From Hemileia vastatrix (lineage: Eukaryota > Basidiomycota > Pucciniomycetes > Pucciniales > Zaghouaniaceae): a stretch of DNA of 64,000 nt. This document shows positions 13,401 through 26,286 of this stretch, piece after piece; positions within the stretch are counted from its first letter, which is position 1, and each line of letters opens with the position of its first letter. The notes under the pieces were generated by a model. That model did not search any database. It was not told where the DNA came from and was given only the letters and a program-made list of their open reading frames with translations. The DNA is taken from the NCBI GenBank assembly GCA_030280995.1, contig JASXTE010000005.1:18615501-18679500 (forward strand). Direction: 5' to 3'. The translations under genes were made by a program, and so were the position numbers.

Positions 13401-16399
13401 ACCAGAAAGTTGTTCTCCAAAAGAAGCAGTGTAAAAATCATACAGACGGACAGGAATTTATTTTGTAGATATACCTTTATATTGAGCAACAGAATGACAT
13501 GTGTTCTATACTGGTGTTAATAATTTTTTGGGAGAAGAAAGTTTAAATTTTCTCTTCCCATTCAACCCCATTGTGAATCATTGGTTTTAGAGATCAAGCT
13601 TAATGCCATATTTGGTTAATATATCATTTCCCACAATGAAACAATTGCTTAAGTTATAATTTTTAATAACTACAAAGTCACACATAGCTCTTGAAAAGCC
13701 ATGGTTATATTTGAAAAATACTGTAGCTATGTATTTACTAATGGGGGTCAAAACAGAGCTATAACCTCTTTAATTTTCAGAAGTGATATGCATAAGTTTT
13801 GATCTATAATCCTTATCATCTGAAGCAAGTGCTTTTTCAGATACAACACTTCCTCAAGCACCCGAGTCCAAAACAATCTTAATGTTATTTCCATTAATCA
13901 GACAGGTGCCATGAGAGGGGCAATAATTGTAGAGGTGTCCTTAAGATTTCTTATGATTTCAGCATCTTAAACTGTGGACAAATCATTGTTATAAATCTCA
14001 ATATTTTTTAAATATTGAATATTTTCCTCTAGCATCAAGATTTCTTGGTTAGACTCATAAGAAATGTTGCTGGCAAAATCACTTGAAGTATCATCTAGTG
14101 CAACTGTGTCATCATTAGGCTCCTCTGTTTGTTCAACAAGTTTTACTTTCTTGTCACAACATGGCCTTTCTTACAAGACTTTCTGCATTTAAAGCCAGTG
14201 TTTGTTGCTTATTTTTTAGGTGCAACAGGGGAAGAAGGTTTACCAAATTTCTCAGGAAGTTTTTGTTGGTAGTTAGAGGGTTTCTCCACTGAAGTTCTTG
14301 GGAAGAACTTTCTAGATTCACACATTTTATTGAAAAGGACTCCATTACAAGTGTTAATAAAAGAAGAAGGCTCACTGGATAATTAAGTTCTTGCAACAAT
14401 TAAGTATCTCAAATACATTGGCAATTTATAAAAGACCCTGTCCTTCCAGAGTTCATAATCCATCTTTGGATCCATTGCTCTCAAGATTTTTACTAGTTTC
14501 ATCAGGAACTCAATAGGTTTTTCTGTAGAGGATGAGCTATATATAGACTCCTCATACTTCCTTTATTGGGCTAACCTAAATTTTGAACCACCAAATTGTG
14601 CTTTAATTAATTTTTTACAATCCTCCCAAGAGTAATCATTATTATCCAAGAGGACAGATTCATACCACATAAGGGCAACATTGGAAATCAAAGAATTTAA
14701 TTTAGACACAATTTCTTCATCTGGTAGTTTATAAGAATTCTTAAGATTATCAATCCTACAGATGAATTGCTGCCAGTCAGAGGAAGAATCACCATCAAAT
14801 GTTGGATATTGGTTAAGTTTGGGCCAAATTATCTGATTTGAGGTAGTTTCCTTCTGGTTTAATTGTTTCTGTGTAAGAAGAAGTTTTAATTTCTCTAATT
14901 GAGCTGTAATCTAATTATTTAACACATTTGCAGATGAACAGGGTGCATCATAAATTTAGGATGGAAACTCAGAACTATCTACAGGCTTCTCTTGTACTAA
15001 CTCTTATCTGGAGGAGCTTGGCTCAGGTACATGTGGAGTAGCCTGTGAAAAAATTTCCTTCTCAGAAGTGACACAGAATTTTTAGTAAAATAACAATGAA
15101 TTTAATTTTTCCTCAATTTTTTTAACGTAGTTTTCAACCTTGGAATACTGGTTAATGTTTCATTAATGGTTGCAAAAGATAATTGATTTTTATTTTGCAG
15201 AGATGAATATTAATCATTTAATTTTTTCAAATTTAATTTCTGACCTTCTAGTCCTTGAAAACAGATAGAAATAGTCTCTGGCACTTTGGATAGATCATTC
15301 CTAATATTTTTCCACAAAGCAAATTTATTTTCATAATTTACTTTGCAATTAAACAATTAATCAGATACCCTGTTCCACTCACCTTTCAATGCTTGGTAAA
15401 CTTGTTCAGTTAACAAGCAAATAAATTTTTGGGTCAATTGTAAGTTATTCATTATCTGATTTTGTTTTGTGATGATGTATCTCAAATATTGATCTTTAAT
15501 AGTTGCTACATCAGGAGAATTTTTCAAGAGAAAGATAGAGTAAGTTTCAAGAGTCTCATAGACTTCAGGATCAATTGATTCATCTATAACAGCCATATCT
15601 GGATTTATCATTGAAGTAGCAATTAAAAATAAAGGAGTATTTACATGAATAGAACATTGATTACTTTTTCTGCTAGAACCAGCTTCTCCTGGTCTCAAAG
15701 TGTTATCTACCATCCCAGAGTTACCTGAAGGAACTGAATCAGTATCAAGGGAAGGAACTAGAGATTCAATAAAAGGCCTTACCATGGTTTTAGGATAATT
15801 TGAAGATAATTTTTTTTCTTTCCTCTTCCTCCTTGGTAAGGGCGAGGAGGGGTGGGATTGAAATGTTGGGGCCTGGAGGGTCCTGCTTGAGGAGCCTGCT
15901 GCATTTTCTGAGACTGGAGAGAGTCCCATTAGGTGTTCAGCCATTCCCATTGCCATTTTGACACTTCCACTTTTTCTTCTTATTGAGGAGCCAACTGTGG
16001 AAGGGATTTTGCTCCCTGTGGATGTTTGTTCTTCTCTTGAAGAAATGTTTCCATGCTTCTTATTTTTTCTTCTAAGGACTCTACCTTTTCCCATATTTTG
16101 AGGTTCTCTGACTTCATCTCCTTTATGTGAGTTGACAGGTTTTTTAACTGTTGCTTAAATAGCATCTTTTTATTTTGAAGCCTTTTGGAAGCTCTTCTAG
16201 GGGTTGTATCTTGGACTTGGAGTCCAGGGGAGGATGTTCCTTCTTGATTTCCACCTCCTTAATTTCTACATCCTGTTTGGCTTACCAATTGATAAATTTG
16301 AGGAAATTTTTTAGTTAAAGGAGAGCTTAATAAACTTGCATCATAATCAATAAGATCCAATTCCTCATCATGGGCGGTAGAAAGATTTATTTTAGCCAT
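10418..16399 (-). pseudogene. Gag-pol relic of element C
   Basis: Starts at ATG 16399; an acidic EELDLIDYD motif near the N terminus is shared with element A. Order in element sense: Gag core with the IATSMINPDM block (about 15600), degraded CCHC region (about 14160), protease remnant (about 13860), RT with YIDD at 12793-12804, RNase H (11955-12431), integrase (about 10700-11924) and a chromodomain tail with a SEYDSWIPG segment near 10420. The polyprotein would package RNA, reverse-transcribe it and integrate the cDNA. Multiple stops and frame changes throughout; not functional. The chromodomain would normally target integration to particular chromatin. Confidence 0.9.
15779..16165 (-). pseudogene. 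Overlapping +1-frame ORF in gag of element C
   Basis: In the frame +1 to Gag (the Gag frame is open over 15357-16094), this stretch reads a heptad-like charged helix (LKNLSTHIKEMKSENLK), then a tryptophan motif KWQWEWL, then a proline-rich part, PYQGGRGKKK, and ends PW followed by TAA at 15779. Elements D and E have the same order in the same relative frame. Two in-frame stops (one at 15980) break it here. It is absent from element A. Function unknown; a coiled-coil accessory protein or an alternative Gag N-terminus is possible. Confidence 0.6.
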
Positions 16400-16517
16400 T
16401 GTTTGTATAACATGAGCTGAGAGAAAGAAAAAATATTAATATTTTGTCAGTTATTATTCTTTTTTGTTAAAAAAATAAGAGATAAAATAAAAATATTTAG
16501 AGTTTATTGTCAATTAC

Positions 16518-17000
16518 CAGGACTACTAATCAACTGAAATAATGAAAATATATCAATTATTAGGACCAAAAATCAACTGAAATAATTAATTCATTATCAA
16601 TTACAAGGACTACCAATTAACTGAAATAATGGAAATATATCAATTATCAGGACTAAAATCAACTGAAGCAGCTAATTATTACAATTTTTAATAAATTTAT
16701 TTACTAAGTTATTGATATTATTTATTACCAGTAAAAAATCAAGTGAAATAATAAAATAATATTTTAATTATCAGGAAAAAAAACAACTGAAATAATAAAT
16801 AAATTTTCTTAAACAAATAACCAACTTATATATTGTATATTTCTCAATTACCAGGACTGAATTTCAACTGAAAAGATGTATTAATATAATTTTTTAATTA
16901 AATAATTAATTTATATATTGTTCTTATTTTAATTACCAGGACAAATTTTCAACTGAAATAATAAAATAATATTTTAATTATCAGGACAATTTTTCAACAG
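16518..17000 (-). repeat. Ninefold stem-loop array in the leader of element C
   Basis: Nine imperfect copies of CAGGAC-(4-5 nt)-ATC/TTC-AACTG in + strand reading, spaced 40-80 bases apart, between the 5' LTR and gag. In RNA sense each reads CAGUU-GAU-loop-GUC-CUG and can fold into a short stem with a UU bulge. Clear copies start at 16518, 16561, 16648, about 16852, 16937 and 16982; the others are degraded. Element A has the same array in the same place. Confidence 0.75.
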
Positions 17001-17445
17001 AAATAATTAAATAATATAATTTTTTTAAATAAATAAATTAAGTTATATTACTTCTAGAGCTAAGAAAAATGTTTCTCTATCTTGGTCAACTAGGAAAAAA
17101 ATATTATATACCTGACACCTCCCCCTGTAGTTTGAGCAATTTAATGCCAACTACAGAGTGCTGAGTAAAAAGGTATACATATATAATGAAATGTGCATAG
17201 TGAGACCTACAGATAAAAACCTCAATAGTCACTAAAAATATATAGGACAATTAAGCTCATATAAACCTTAAATTTGGGGTGAGTTTTGAATCCCAGTCGT
17301 GGCAAATAAACGTTAGTCACATGCCTTTGACGTTTGTTGTTTGTTGTTTGTCCAAAATATTTCTATAGGTGTTTGATTCAATGGTCCTTCTGTCTCTGGT
17401 GTCAAGATAACGATGGCTTGACAACTATTCAGAAAGTCCCTCAGT
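17001..17445 (-). other. Proximal leader of element C, with PBS-like site
   Basis: Lies between the 5' LTR and the stem-loops. Next to the LTR, element sense reads ACTGAGGGACTTTCTG (17445-17430), matching the site in elements A and E. A tRNA-3'-end-like segment (GAATCCCAGTCGTGGCA) at about 17289-17305 aligns with one in element A at about 45752-45768. No coding. Confidence 0.5.
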
Positions 17446-18178
17446 TTTCAAGGGGGATCTTTTGGTATAGAAGATTTTATGGCAGCCCAACAGCAATGAA
17501 AGGTGTGGAAAACTCAAAATTTCAAAAGAGGTAAATATTTTTTTATCTATATAATTTAATACTCAATGAAAAAGGTAAAGAATTATTATTATTATTACTT
17601 TAAAAGCTTAGAAGTACACAGATTTAAATACTAAGGTAGTAAAACTTGTAATAGATGTGATTAGTGTGTATATTATAAAATTGTAAAGTAAGAATGGAAT
17701 GAATGAAAACAGCCAGATTGAGAGGCCTTATATAGGTAAAAAGGAGAGAAACTATGGAATCTAAATTCTATATAAATGAGTATCAGGGAAAGAAAAGTTC
17801 CACAATTAGACATTTAAAATACTTAAAGTTGTTCTATAAAGAATATACCCATTTACAGTATTTATCTGTATATGTCCGTTTTATTTTATTTATTTTAAAT
17901 TTCTGTAAATGTCAAAGTAAAAATAAAAATAAAAATATTTGATTTTATATTTAGTATTTTTAGTTCTCTTTTCAGCTGTCATTAGGACACTTTCACATAA
18001 TAAAAAATATGAGGAAACAATAGAATTATATCTTTACTTATTTTTACCTATTAATTAGTTAAAATTGTATAAGTAGTTTATAAAATAAGTGTAACTCATT
18101 AAATGAAAGGTAAAGGTGTATCTCTACTCTAGTAAATAATTAATTATTTACTGTGTAAGTTTAGTAGCTTGGCTGAAA
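17446..18178 (-). repeat. 5' LTR of element C
   Basis: 733 bp, homologous to 9596-10334 and to the solo LTR at 2033-2767. TATATAGG box near 17729. Abuts a truncated LTR of element D on the right. Confidence 0.85.
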
Positions 18179-18637
18179 AAATTAGTAATCTCATTAAATT
18201 AATTAATTGTTTGACTCAAAATAGTTATAAAATTAATGAAATAGGTTAAAACAATTCTTTATTCATGCTTTATACTAAATTAATGACTTACATTATACTT
18301 TATTTGTTATAATAAATAAAAGAAAGAACTTATACTACATTAATAAATTTTATTGTGGTAACTATCCCTTTAATATCTAAAAGTATTATGCAGTTAATAG
18401 GTTGCTTTATGAGATTTTTTAATATTATCTAATTGTGTTGTTTAAAGCAGAGAGAATAGAGTACTTACAAAGTCGTAATAATCCAGTATCTGTTACAAGT
18501 CCCTAAGATCTCTCATTGTTGTCTTTCCTTTTTAATCTTCTTTCAAATTTTCTTCTGCTTCTTCCAATTTTCTTGTTACTTCTAGACAACCAGCCAATAA
18601 TTGTAGGCATTTCCAAACAATGACAACAACTTTGACA
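18179..18637 (+). repeat. Truncated 5' LTR of element D
   Basis: Aligns with the second half of the 3' LTR (about 28266-28754), starting at the shared AGTAATCTCATTAAATTAAT. Ends ACTTTGACA. The first 470 or so bases expected from the 3' LTR are missing. Confidence 0.7.
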
Positions 18638-19132
18638 ATTGGACAAATGACTGACACATGGGCCACCTTGGGCACCCAAAACCAAATTTTTCTATGACTG
18701 TGAATCTATCTGGGGACCTTCTATAACAGGTCATATCCTCAATATAATTATATATTTTGTAGTGATTTTTTGATCACTTTGGTAAGTCTAACTTTGCACC
18801 TCACAATTATAATATTAAATTTTTATTCCAATAACAGTGCCTTAGCTATTTTTGCTGAGACACTGAGTGTAAGTGATTAATTTTTTTTCCTAGTTTAAAA
18901 TAATAGAGAAACCCTATTAGTCCTAGAAGATCACTACTTTTTTGAATAATTATTAAATTAATTTTCATTAAATGTTGATATTATTGGTTGACAATAATAG
19001 CACTCTGTGCTTATTCCCAATCATTGCCAATAAATTTTGGTATTATTATTATTGGTTGACATTAATACTTTTGTATTTGTCCCAATTAAGTAATTAGTGG
19101 TTATATTTATATATTATAACTATAACCACATT

Positions 19133-19581
19133 AGGGGGTATCAATGTTCAGGGATCCACAATTAAATTAATTGCAGATAAAAATCCTTATACCCCAATTA
19201 TCTTCTGCAATTATTTTTACTAATAATTGGGTTATTAGACACTTTACGTGTCAATGTTCACCTTTTATCTGACATTTTTCTACTCAATTTTTCATAACCA
19301 CATCTTGGACAAATTTCTGTCATAACCACATGTTGCACAACTTTCTGCCATAAATGCATCTTGGACTACTCTCTGGATATGCCTCATGGATGTGATGAGT
19401 TTGGAATCAGGAATTAGGAATAGAAATTGGGGTATAAGAGGCAGGATTATGTATTATTGTGGATTCCTTATCCAGTAGCCCTGGGGCTAGTGGATAAGAA
19501 TCTTCCCCAATTAATAATGTCTGATCCCGGGAAAAAAAATTCCTGATCCCTAATTTCAGATCCCTGAAAATTGATGCCCCT
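19133..19581. mobile_element. MITE of 449 bp with 24-bp TIRs
   Basis: Left end AGGGGGTATCAATGTTCAGG and right end (reverse complement) AGGGGCATCAATTTTCAGG match closely. Flanked on both sides by ATT, a perfect 3-bp target duplication. No ORF. Sits in the leader of element D. Confidence 0.75.
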
Positions 19582-19586
19582 ATTTA

Positions 19587-19785
19587 AGGGGTATCAATTT
19601 TAAAAAACTGAAAATATTTAAAATTTATTTTGAAGCACAAAAATAAAGTAACAAACTTGAGTTTAATAATACATATAAAGGTGTTTTGGGGGATAGATAT
19701 GACATATATGAGGAAATATTAATTACTGATTTGGTAGAAAAAAGAGGTATTTTGAAATGGCATATTTCTAACATTGATACCCCCT
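19587..19785. mobile_element. MITE of 199 bp, same TIR family
   Basis: Ends AGGGGTATCAATTTTA and (reverse complement) AGGGGGTATCAATGTTA. Starts only 5 bases after the previous MITE. ATT on the right; the left flank is not a clean match. Internal sequence differs from the first MITE. Confidence 0.65.
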
Positions 19786-20208
19786 ATTATATAAATTAAA
19801 AATCAATTTTCTTTGATTAATGTTTCAAATTATTAATAATAATCTTAATATATTTTTTTGTATACTCCATTAAATTTATATTAAAATAATATTGATAATT
19901 ATATTTTTATTTTTTTGAAATATTAAAATATACTAATTTTAAGAAAATCAGTTCATTCTTGTTGAAAAACATGTTTTTTTTAACTTCATAGATATCATGT
20001 CTAGTAACTTGACTGAAAGCATGGATAAATTAAATGTGGATGAGATTGAAGTAGAATGTGAGGTTGAATCTTTAAGTTCTTCTAAATTGACTTAAAAAAA
20101 TTCTTCTACCAACAAAAAAAATCCAATTTTTCAGGACATGGAAATGTCAGGAAAAGTGGTAAACCCCCCTCCCTAAAAAATCTGAGAGAATTCAAGCCTA
20201 TAATAAAT

Positions 20209-20721
20209 TTGAAAAGCACTTTAAGAGGAATAAAGATAAAAAGTATTCCTCTGGCACAGCAGGTAAACAATCTCTCAAGTCATATAAAAGAACTTAAAAC
20301 AGAGAATATGAAGTACAAGGCCAGAGTGGATACTCTATGGGATCAGATGCAGGGGATACTAAAGCACAGTCCAGGTCAACCTCCTTCCTTACCAACCCCC
20401 CAGGCTCAGGCTCAGGCTCAGTCTTATAAAAAACCCAGCTTTGTCCAACAAATTCCAAACACTCTGGAAGTAGAAAAGTGGGAGTGGGACTATCTCATGA
20501 GCCATTACCAGCAGAATGTACAGCCTCAACCAGCTCATCAACAAAGCCCATGCAGAACATCAAATTATCATCCTCAAACTGCCCATCCTTACCAGGGAAG
20601 CAGAAAAAAGAAGGCTCAGGCCAAGGGGAAGTTTCCTCCCTTGCCATGGAAATTAATCTTTTTGATAATCATGTTGGTGCTTACAGCACTAAGTCTTTTT
20701 CTTCAGGTAATATTGTTGTAA
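20209..20721 (+). pseudogene. Overlapping +1-frame ORF in gag of element D
   Basis: An open frame of 170 codons overlapping the Gag frame (open 20478-20771). It has a helical charged segment (LSSHIKELKTENMKYK), a Q/P-rich linker, the tryptophan motif VEKWEWDYL, then HPYQGSRKKKAQ and a LPW. In elements C and E the frame stops right after this PW; here the stop has become AAA and the frame reads on into a chance hydrophobic tail. Relative frame is +1 to Gag, as in C and E. Function unknown. Confidence 0.6.
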
Positions 20722-22150
20722 GTTGTGACAGAAATGTTAAGCCTCTTAAAAAATATTCCTGTTATGAGTAGCCCAAATGATGTAATTAGTAAATTTTCAT
20801 TTGATGAACCTTTACACTTAACTTCAACTTCTTTAACTAATCCTTCTATTGCATTTAAAAATAATTCTGTTGTCCCTGACGTTTATGTCTTGCTTGAGAC
20901 AATTTATGAGGAAATATTAAAAGATTCTCCTGATTTTGGCTTTATCAAAGATAGACCTTTGGAAGATCTTCTGAAACATAAGAATGATAGATTAAATAAT
21001 ATACCTTTACATTGTAAAGTGAGCTCTTCTGCTCAAGATACTGATTATTTTAAACTGAAAGACACCTTTACTACTGTTCTTGCTCATCAAAAAAAATTAA
21101 AAAATGATAACAAGGCACTTTTAGATAAGAATTCTAATTTACATAGAATTATTAATGAATTAAAAGCCCTTATAAATTAAAATGCTTCATTAAGAAATGA
21201 AAATACATCCTTAAATGATAAAATTGAAAACATTGAAAATTGATTTTCAGGCTTTGAGTAATAAATTCTCAGTACATGAAGACCGAAATGTTTAATTGCT
21301 TGCCAAAATTAATGATCAACTTTCTGAAATTCCTAGGTTGAGAAATTATTTGTCTAATATTGAAAGAAAATTCTTTACTTTACCTCCTATTCCTGATGAA
21401 AACTATGGTGAAATTGAAACTACTGCTCATAAGTCCACCGAAAATAAGGGCACACAACCTGAGCAGAGTAAATCTTACTTTCCTTTAAATGTGTCCATTA
21501 AACAGCCTGACAATGTATCTATTACTTCTTCTGTGGACCACAAAATAATTTTTTATACTCATCATGAGCCAGCTGTTTCTGTGAATAATGAAATTTCTGA
21601 ACACCTTTTCAGGCTTCAGGAATTAATTACTATGAATAATTCTAAATTAGACCATCCAAGTAGCCATAAAAATTGGCCAAAAATTGATCAATATCCCACC
21701 TTTGATGGTGATTATTCATCTGACTGGAAGCCTTTTATTCAAAGAACTGATAATTAAAAAATTCTTATAAACTGCCAGATGAAGAAATGGTCTCTAAGTT
21801 AATTTATTTATTCTCCAATGTTGCCCTGATGTGGTATGAGTCTTTCTTATTGGACAATCATCACTATACTTGAGATGAGTGGAAAACATTAATTGAGAAT
21901 AAATTAGGTGGATCAAAATTCAGTTTTGCACAGCAGAGGTTATATGAAAATACTAAATATACATCCTCTTCTGCTAAAAAACCTATTGATTTCCTCATGA
22001 AAATAACAAACATTCTTAGAGCTATGCTATGGATCCAAAAATGGATTATCATATTTGGAGGGACAAAATCCTCTATAAATTGCCAAACTCTCTGAGAGAT
22101 TTTATTGTAACTAGGACAGAGCATGTGAGAGAGAATTCTTCTTTTATTAA

Positions 22151-22933
22151 TTTCAGCAAGGATACTAGACTTACCCAGTAAAATAATTAATTATTTACTG
22201 GTATGAAGCCCCACCTTTAAATCTTATTTTTTAAATTATATTACATTTACTTTATAATCTACTTGTAATAAATTAAATAATTAAAAAAAAGTAAATTAAG
22301 TAAATATTTAAAATTAAAATGTCCCTCATAGTTTTATTCTCCAAAACTGTCCTCATGACAGGTTAGAAGTGAGATAAAATTATATTGATACTAAATTTAA
22401 AAAAAAATCAAATTTTTTTCATTTAAAAGGTTAAAATTATATTAATACTAAAACTTTTAATTAAAATTATTTTATTTAGAGTTAAAGTTTTGAAATAGAT
22501 CAAATAATTGATGTATATAGTAAGTACAGTCTAATGAAACATTCTTTATAGAGTACTTTTATTATTTGCAATATCTTATATTGGAAATTCACTTCTCACA
22601 CTCCTGTATGTAGATTTCTTAACTCCGTGCTCTCTCTTCATTTCTGCCTATATAAGGCCTTCCATTTTTTCTGTTTTTCTTCATTCATTACTTAATTCAC
22701 TTTATTATATAAATGATAACCAAAACTATTACTAATATTACTGATTTAACTAGTTAAATCTGTGTAATTTAAATCATTATAAGTAATAATAATAATAAAA
22801 TCTTACCTTTAACTTGAGTAATAAATTATAAAAGATAAAATTTATGGAGCCCTTTGAAATTTTGAGTCTATTCCACCTTTCACTGCCATTAGACCTCCAT
22901 TAAAATCTTCTAAACCATAAAGAACCCCTGACA
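22151..22933 (+). repeat. Solo LTR inserted in gag of element D
   Basis: 783 bp, A/C-type LTR in + orientation: begins TTTCAGCAAGGATACTAGAC (canonical TGTCAGCC mutated) and ends CCCCTGACA. Flanks ATTAA and ATAAA form a target duplication with one mismatch. Removing it restores a Gag reading that matches elements A and E. TATATAAGG promoter box near 22649. Confidence 0.8.
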
Positions 22934-25900
22934 ATAAATATCTGTAATAAGGTATTACTCAACCACAGATATGAACCAAGAAATTATCCCTTAAAGCCTT
23001 CCCATGACCAAATCAAGTCTTCATAAAATTTTCCAGAAAAACCTGGTAAACCCTCTTCCACTGTTGCACCAAAGAAATATGCAACAAATACTTGTTATAA
23101 ATGTAACAAATCATGGCAGAAAAAACATGTGTGTGACAAGAAAATTCATCTTGATGAAAAAACTGAAGATCCTGGGAATGCTACAGTTGACCTTGACTAT
23201 TCCTCAAGTGACTGTGATAGTAATATCTCTTATGAAAATTATTCCCTTAATGATTTTTTAATGTTGGAACAAGATGTATAATATTTGGATAATTTATCTG
23301 AAATTTGTAACTTGGATTCATCTTCAGTAGAGAATTCTGAGATTATAAAAGATATTACTGACAGTTGCAAATTAATCTCCCCCTTGAGAGCACCAGTTAT
23401 CATTAATGACAGATTTTTTTAACTTGTTCTTGACTCTGGTGCTGTAGGTAGTTTAGTGTCTGAAAAAGCACTTGCTTCAATAGATAATAATTATCATAGT
23501 AAATTATTACCTATGACATCTGAAAAATGGAGAGGTTATAATTCTGTTTAATGTCCCATTGGCAAGTAAAAAACTACTGTATTCTTTAAATATAATGGTG
23601 GCTTAGTAAGAGCTGTTTGTGAATTTGTTGTGATTAAAAATGATAACTTAAGCAATTGTTTTATTATGGGAAACAACATTTTAACCATGTTTGGTATCAA
23701 ATTGGATCCAGAAAACAATTGTTTCATATTGGGCATGAATGGAAAAAGAAAATTTAAAATTTCATCTTCTAAAAAACCTTCTGCACACATGTTAAAATAT
23801 TTTAATTCATTTATTCAGAGTAAGGGAAGATCAACTGAAGAAATGGATAATTTCATGTCTGAAATAAATACCGCGTCATTGGTGATCAGTTAACTAGTGA
23901 AATGAAGGATTCTATAATTTCCTTAATTACATATTTCCCTATGGCTTTTGCTCATGGATCTCATGTGTTAGGAATTGTTAAAGATGAAACGAAAATTATT
24001 TTATCCTGTAACTTGAATGATATTCACCCTAGTCTAAAGAGAAAACCTTATACTGCTTCTCAAACAAAGAGAAAGGATATTGAGAATAATATCTCTACAA
24101 TATTGAAAATGAATATTATTGAGAAGTGGATGTTACCTCAAAATATTGTGTCATCTCCCCAGTCTTAATCTCTTATGAAAATGATAATTCTAGATTATGT
24201 GGGGATTATAGAGCATTAAATACTTATACAGTGGATGATATTTACCCTTCACCCAGGATAAACCCCATACATGCAACCTTACAGGGTGAAAAGTTTACTA
24301 GTTGTCTGGATGGTAATAAAGGTTATCGCCGAGTACCTGTAGAAAAGAACTCCCAAAATCTCTTGCTTATTGCAACACATATGGGAATATTTAAGTATTT
24401 TAGAAATACATTTGGTCCCAAAAATTCCCTCTCAGTTTTTCAAAAAGTGATGGATAATGCTTTTCACCAGGAAATAATTGAAGGTTGGTTAATGTTCTAT
24501 ATTGATGACATTATAGTTTTCTCTAAAACCTTTGATCAACACATCACCCACTTAAATAGAGTCTTCCAAAAAATGGATGAAATTAACATGACTTTATCTT
24601 TGAAAAAGTGTTAATTTGGTTTTCAATCCTTAAAAGTCCTGGGTCATGTTGTGTCAGGCTTACAGATCTGTGTAGACAAAAATAAATTTGGTGAAATCCA
24701 GAATGTGAAAGCACCAACTTCTGTGAAAGAAATCCAAAGTTTTTTGGGAATGTGTGGCTATTATAGCCAATATATAAAAAATTATCAAGTCATAGCCTTA
24801 CCTCTTAAAAAATTGACCAGAAAAGATGTAGCTTTTCTCTGGAGTGAGGAAAGAAAAAAAGCCTTTAATACATTGAAAAAATGTTTAATGAGTGCCTCAA
24901 TCCTAGCCCTCCCAGATTTCAATAAATCTTTTGTCCTCTACACAGATGCAAAATTATTGAACTAGGAGCTGCCCTCCACCAGAAACAAATTATAAATGAT
25001 AAATATTCAGAAGTCGTAATTTGTTATATTTCAAGAACCTTAAGAAAAAGTGAATTTAAATATGGTTCCACCCAATTAGAGTGTTTAGCAGTTGTATGGG
25101 CCCTAGAAAAACTTCATTACTACCTGGATGGCCAGAAATTTGAATTGGTTACTGACTATAGTGCATAAAAGTCCCTCTTAAACCTAAAGACACCAAAAAG
25201 ACATATGTTTAGGTGGAAACTAGCTTTTCAAGAGTATAGGGGTAGAATGACAATTATTCACAGAGCTAGTAATTTTCATTCAACTCTGGATATGCTGTCA
25301 AGATTGCCTTAATCATTCCAATCATACCTATGTACCAGAATATTATACATTTCATATACATGGTATATATATTGTTAATATGGAGGAAGAATTATTTCAA
25401 TTAATTCTGGACACATATGAGAATGATTCCAATCTAAAAAAATTACTTACAATCTTGAATGATACAAAGAGTTCTTCAATCCAAGCATTGATAAAAACTC
25501 TGCATCAAAAGTATCAAAATTCTTTAAATAAATGAAAGTTTTCCATTTAGGATGGTTATATTTATTACAGGAGAAAACTTACTAATGTCATTGTGATTCC
25601 TCCTTTAATGAAAGAAACCATCTTAAAACTTTTTCATGATGACATATTAGATGGTCATTTTGATCTGGAAAAAACCATTGTCAGGATAAAAAAATACTGC
25701 ATGGTGGGCTAATATGTCTGAGTATACAAAATTATATGTTGAATCTTGTGATTCTTGCCAAAAATCTAAAATATTAACAGGTAAATGAGTAGGATTAATT
25801 TAACATATTGAAGCATGTGATGCTCTTTGGAAAAAAGTTAAAATGGATTTTGTCACTGGTCTTCCTATAGCAGAGAAAGAAAGTTATAATTCTTGTTGGG

Positions 25901-26286
25901 TAATGGTGGATAGATTCACCAAAATGTGTAAATTTATTCCCACCCATAAAGATGTATCCATCAAAAATTTAGCTTTCTTATGGTGGTCAAATATTTTTAA
26001 TATTGTTGGAGTTACCAAAGCCATCATCTCTGACAGAGACACTAAATTTACATCTGAAGTTTGGATGTCATTGATGGATATATGTGGCTGTGAGTTGAAA
26101 TTATCTACTTCTCACCATCCCTAAACTGATGTTTTAGCTGAAAGAATAATTAAAACTCTGGAGGATATGATTAGAAGGTATTGTGTCTTTGGATTAGAAT
26201 ATAAAGAAAATGAAAGATTTACTCATGACTGGGTTACTCGACTATCAGGTCTTGAATTGGCTTATAATAGCACTGTTCCCTCTGTT

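Larger units (their letters stand above)
9596..18178 (-). mobile_element. Element C: decayed Ty3 (chromovirus) LTR retrotransposon
   Basis: Complete in outline on the - strand: 5' LTR 17446-18178, leader with stem-loop array, gag-pol relic 16399-10418, polypurine tract, 3' LTR 9596-10334. The purine tract (GAGTGAGGGAG in element sense) directly abuts the 3' LTR. LTR ends are mutated on the outer sides (TTTCAAGG, GGCTGAAA). Flanks do not show a matching target duplication (ACAAC left, AAATT right), and the right flank is the middle of element D's LTR, so the junction was rearranged. Many stops and frameshifts: an old insertion. Confidence 0.9.

Noticed and set aside
9596..18178. Element C as a simple insertion into the element D LTR
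   Set aside because: The missing first half of the D LTR is not found on the left side of C, and the flanking pentamers differ.
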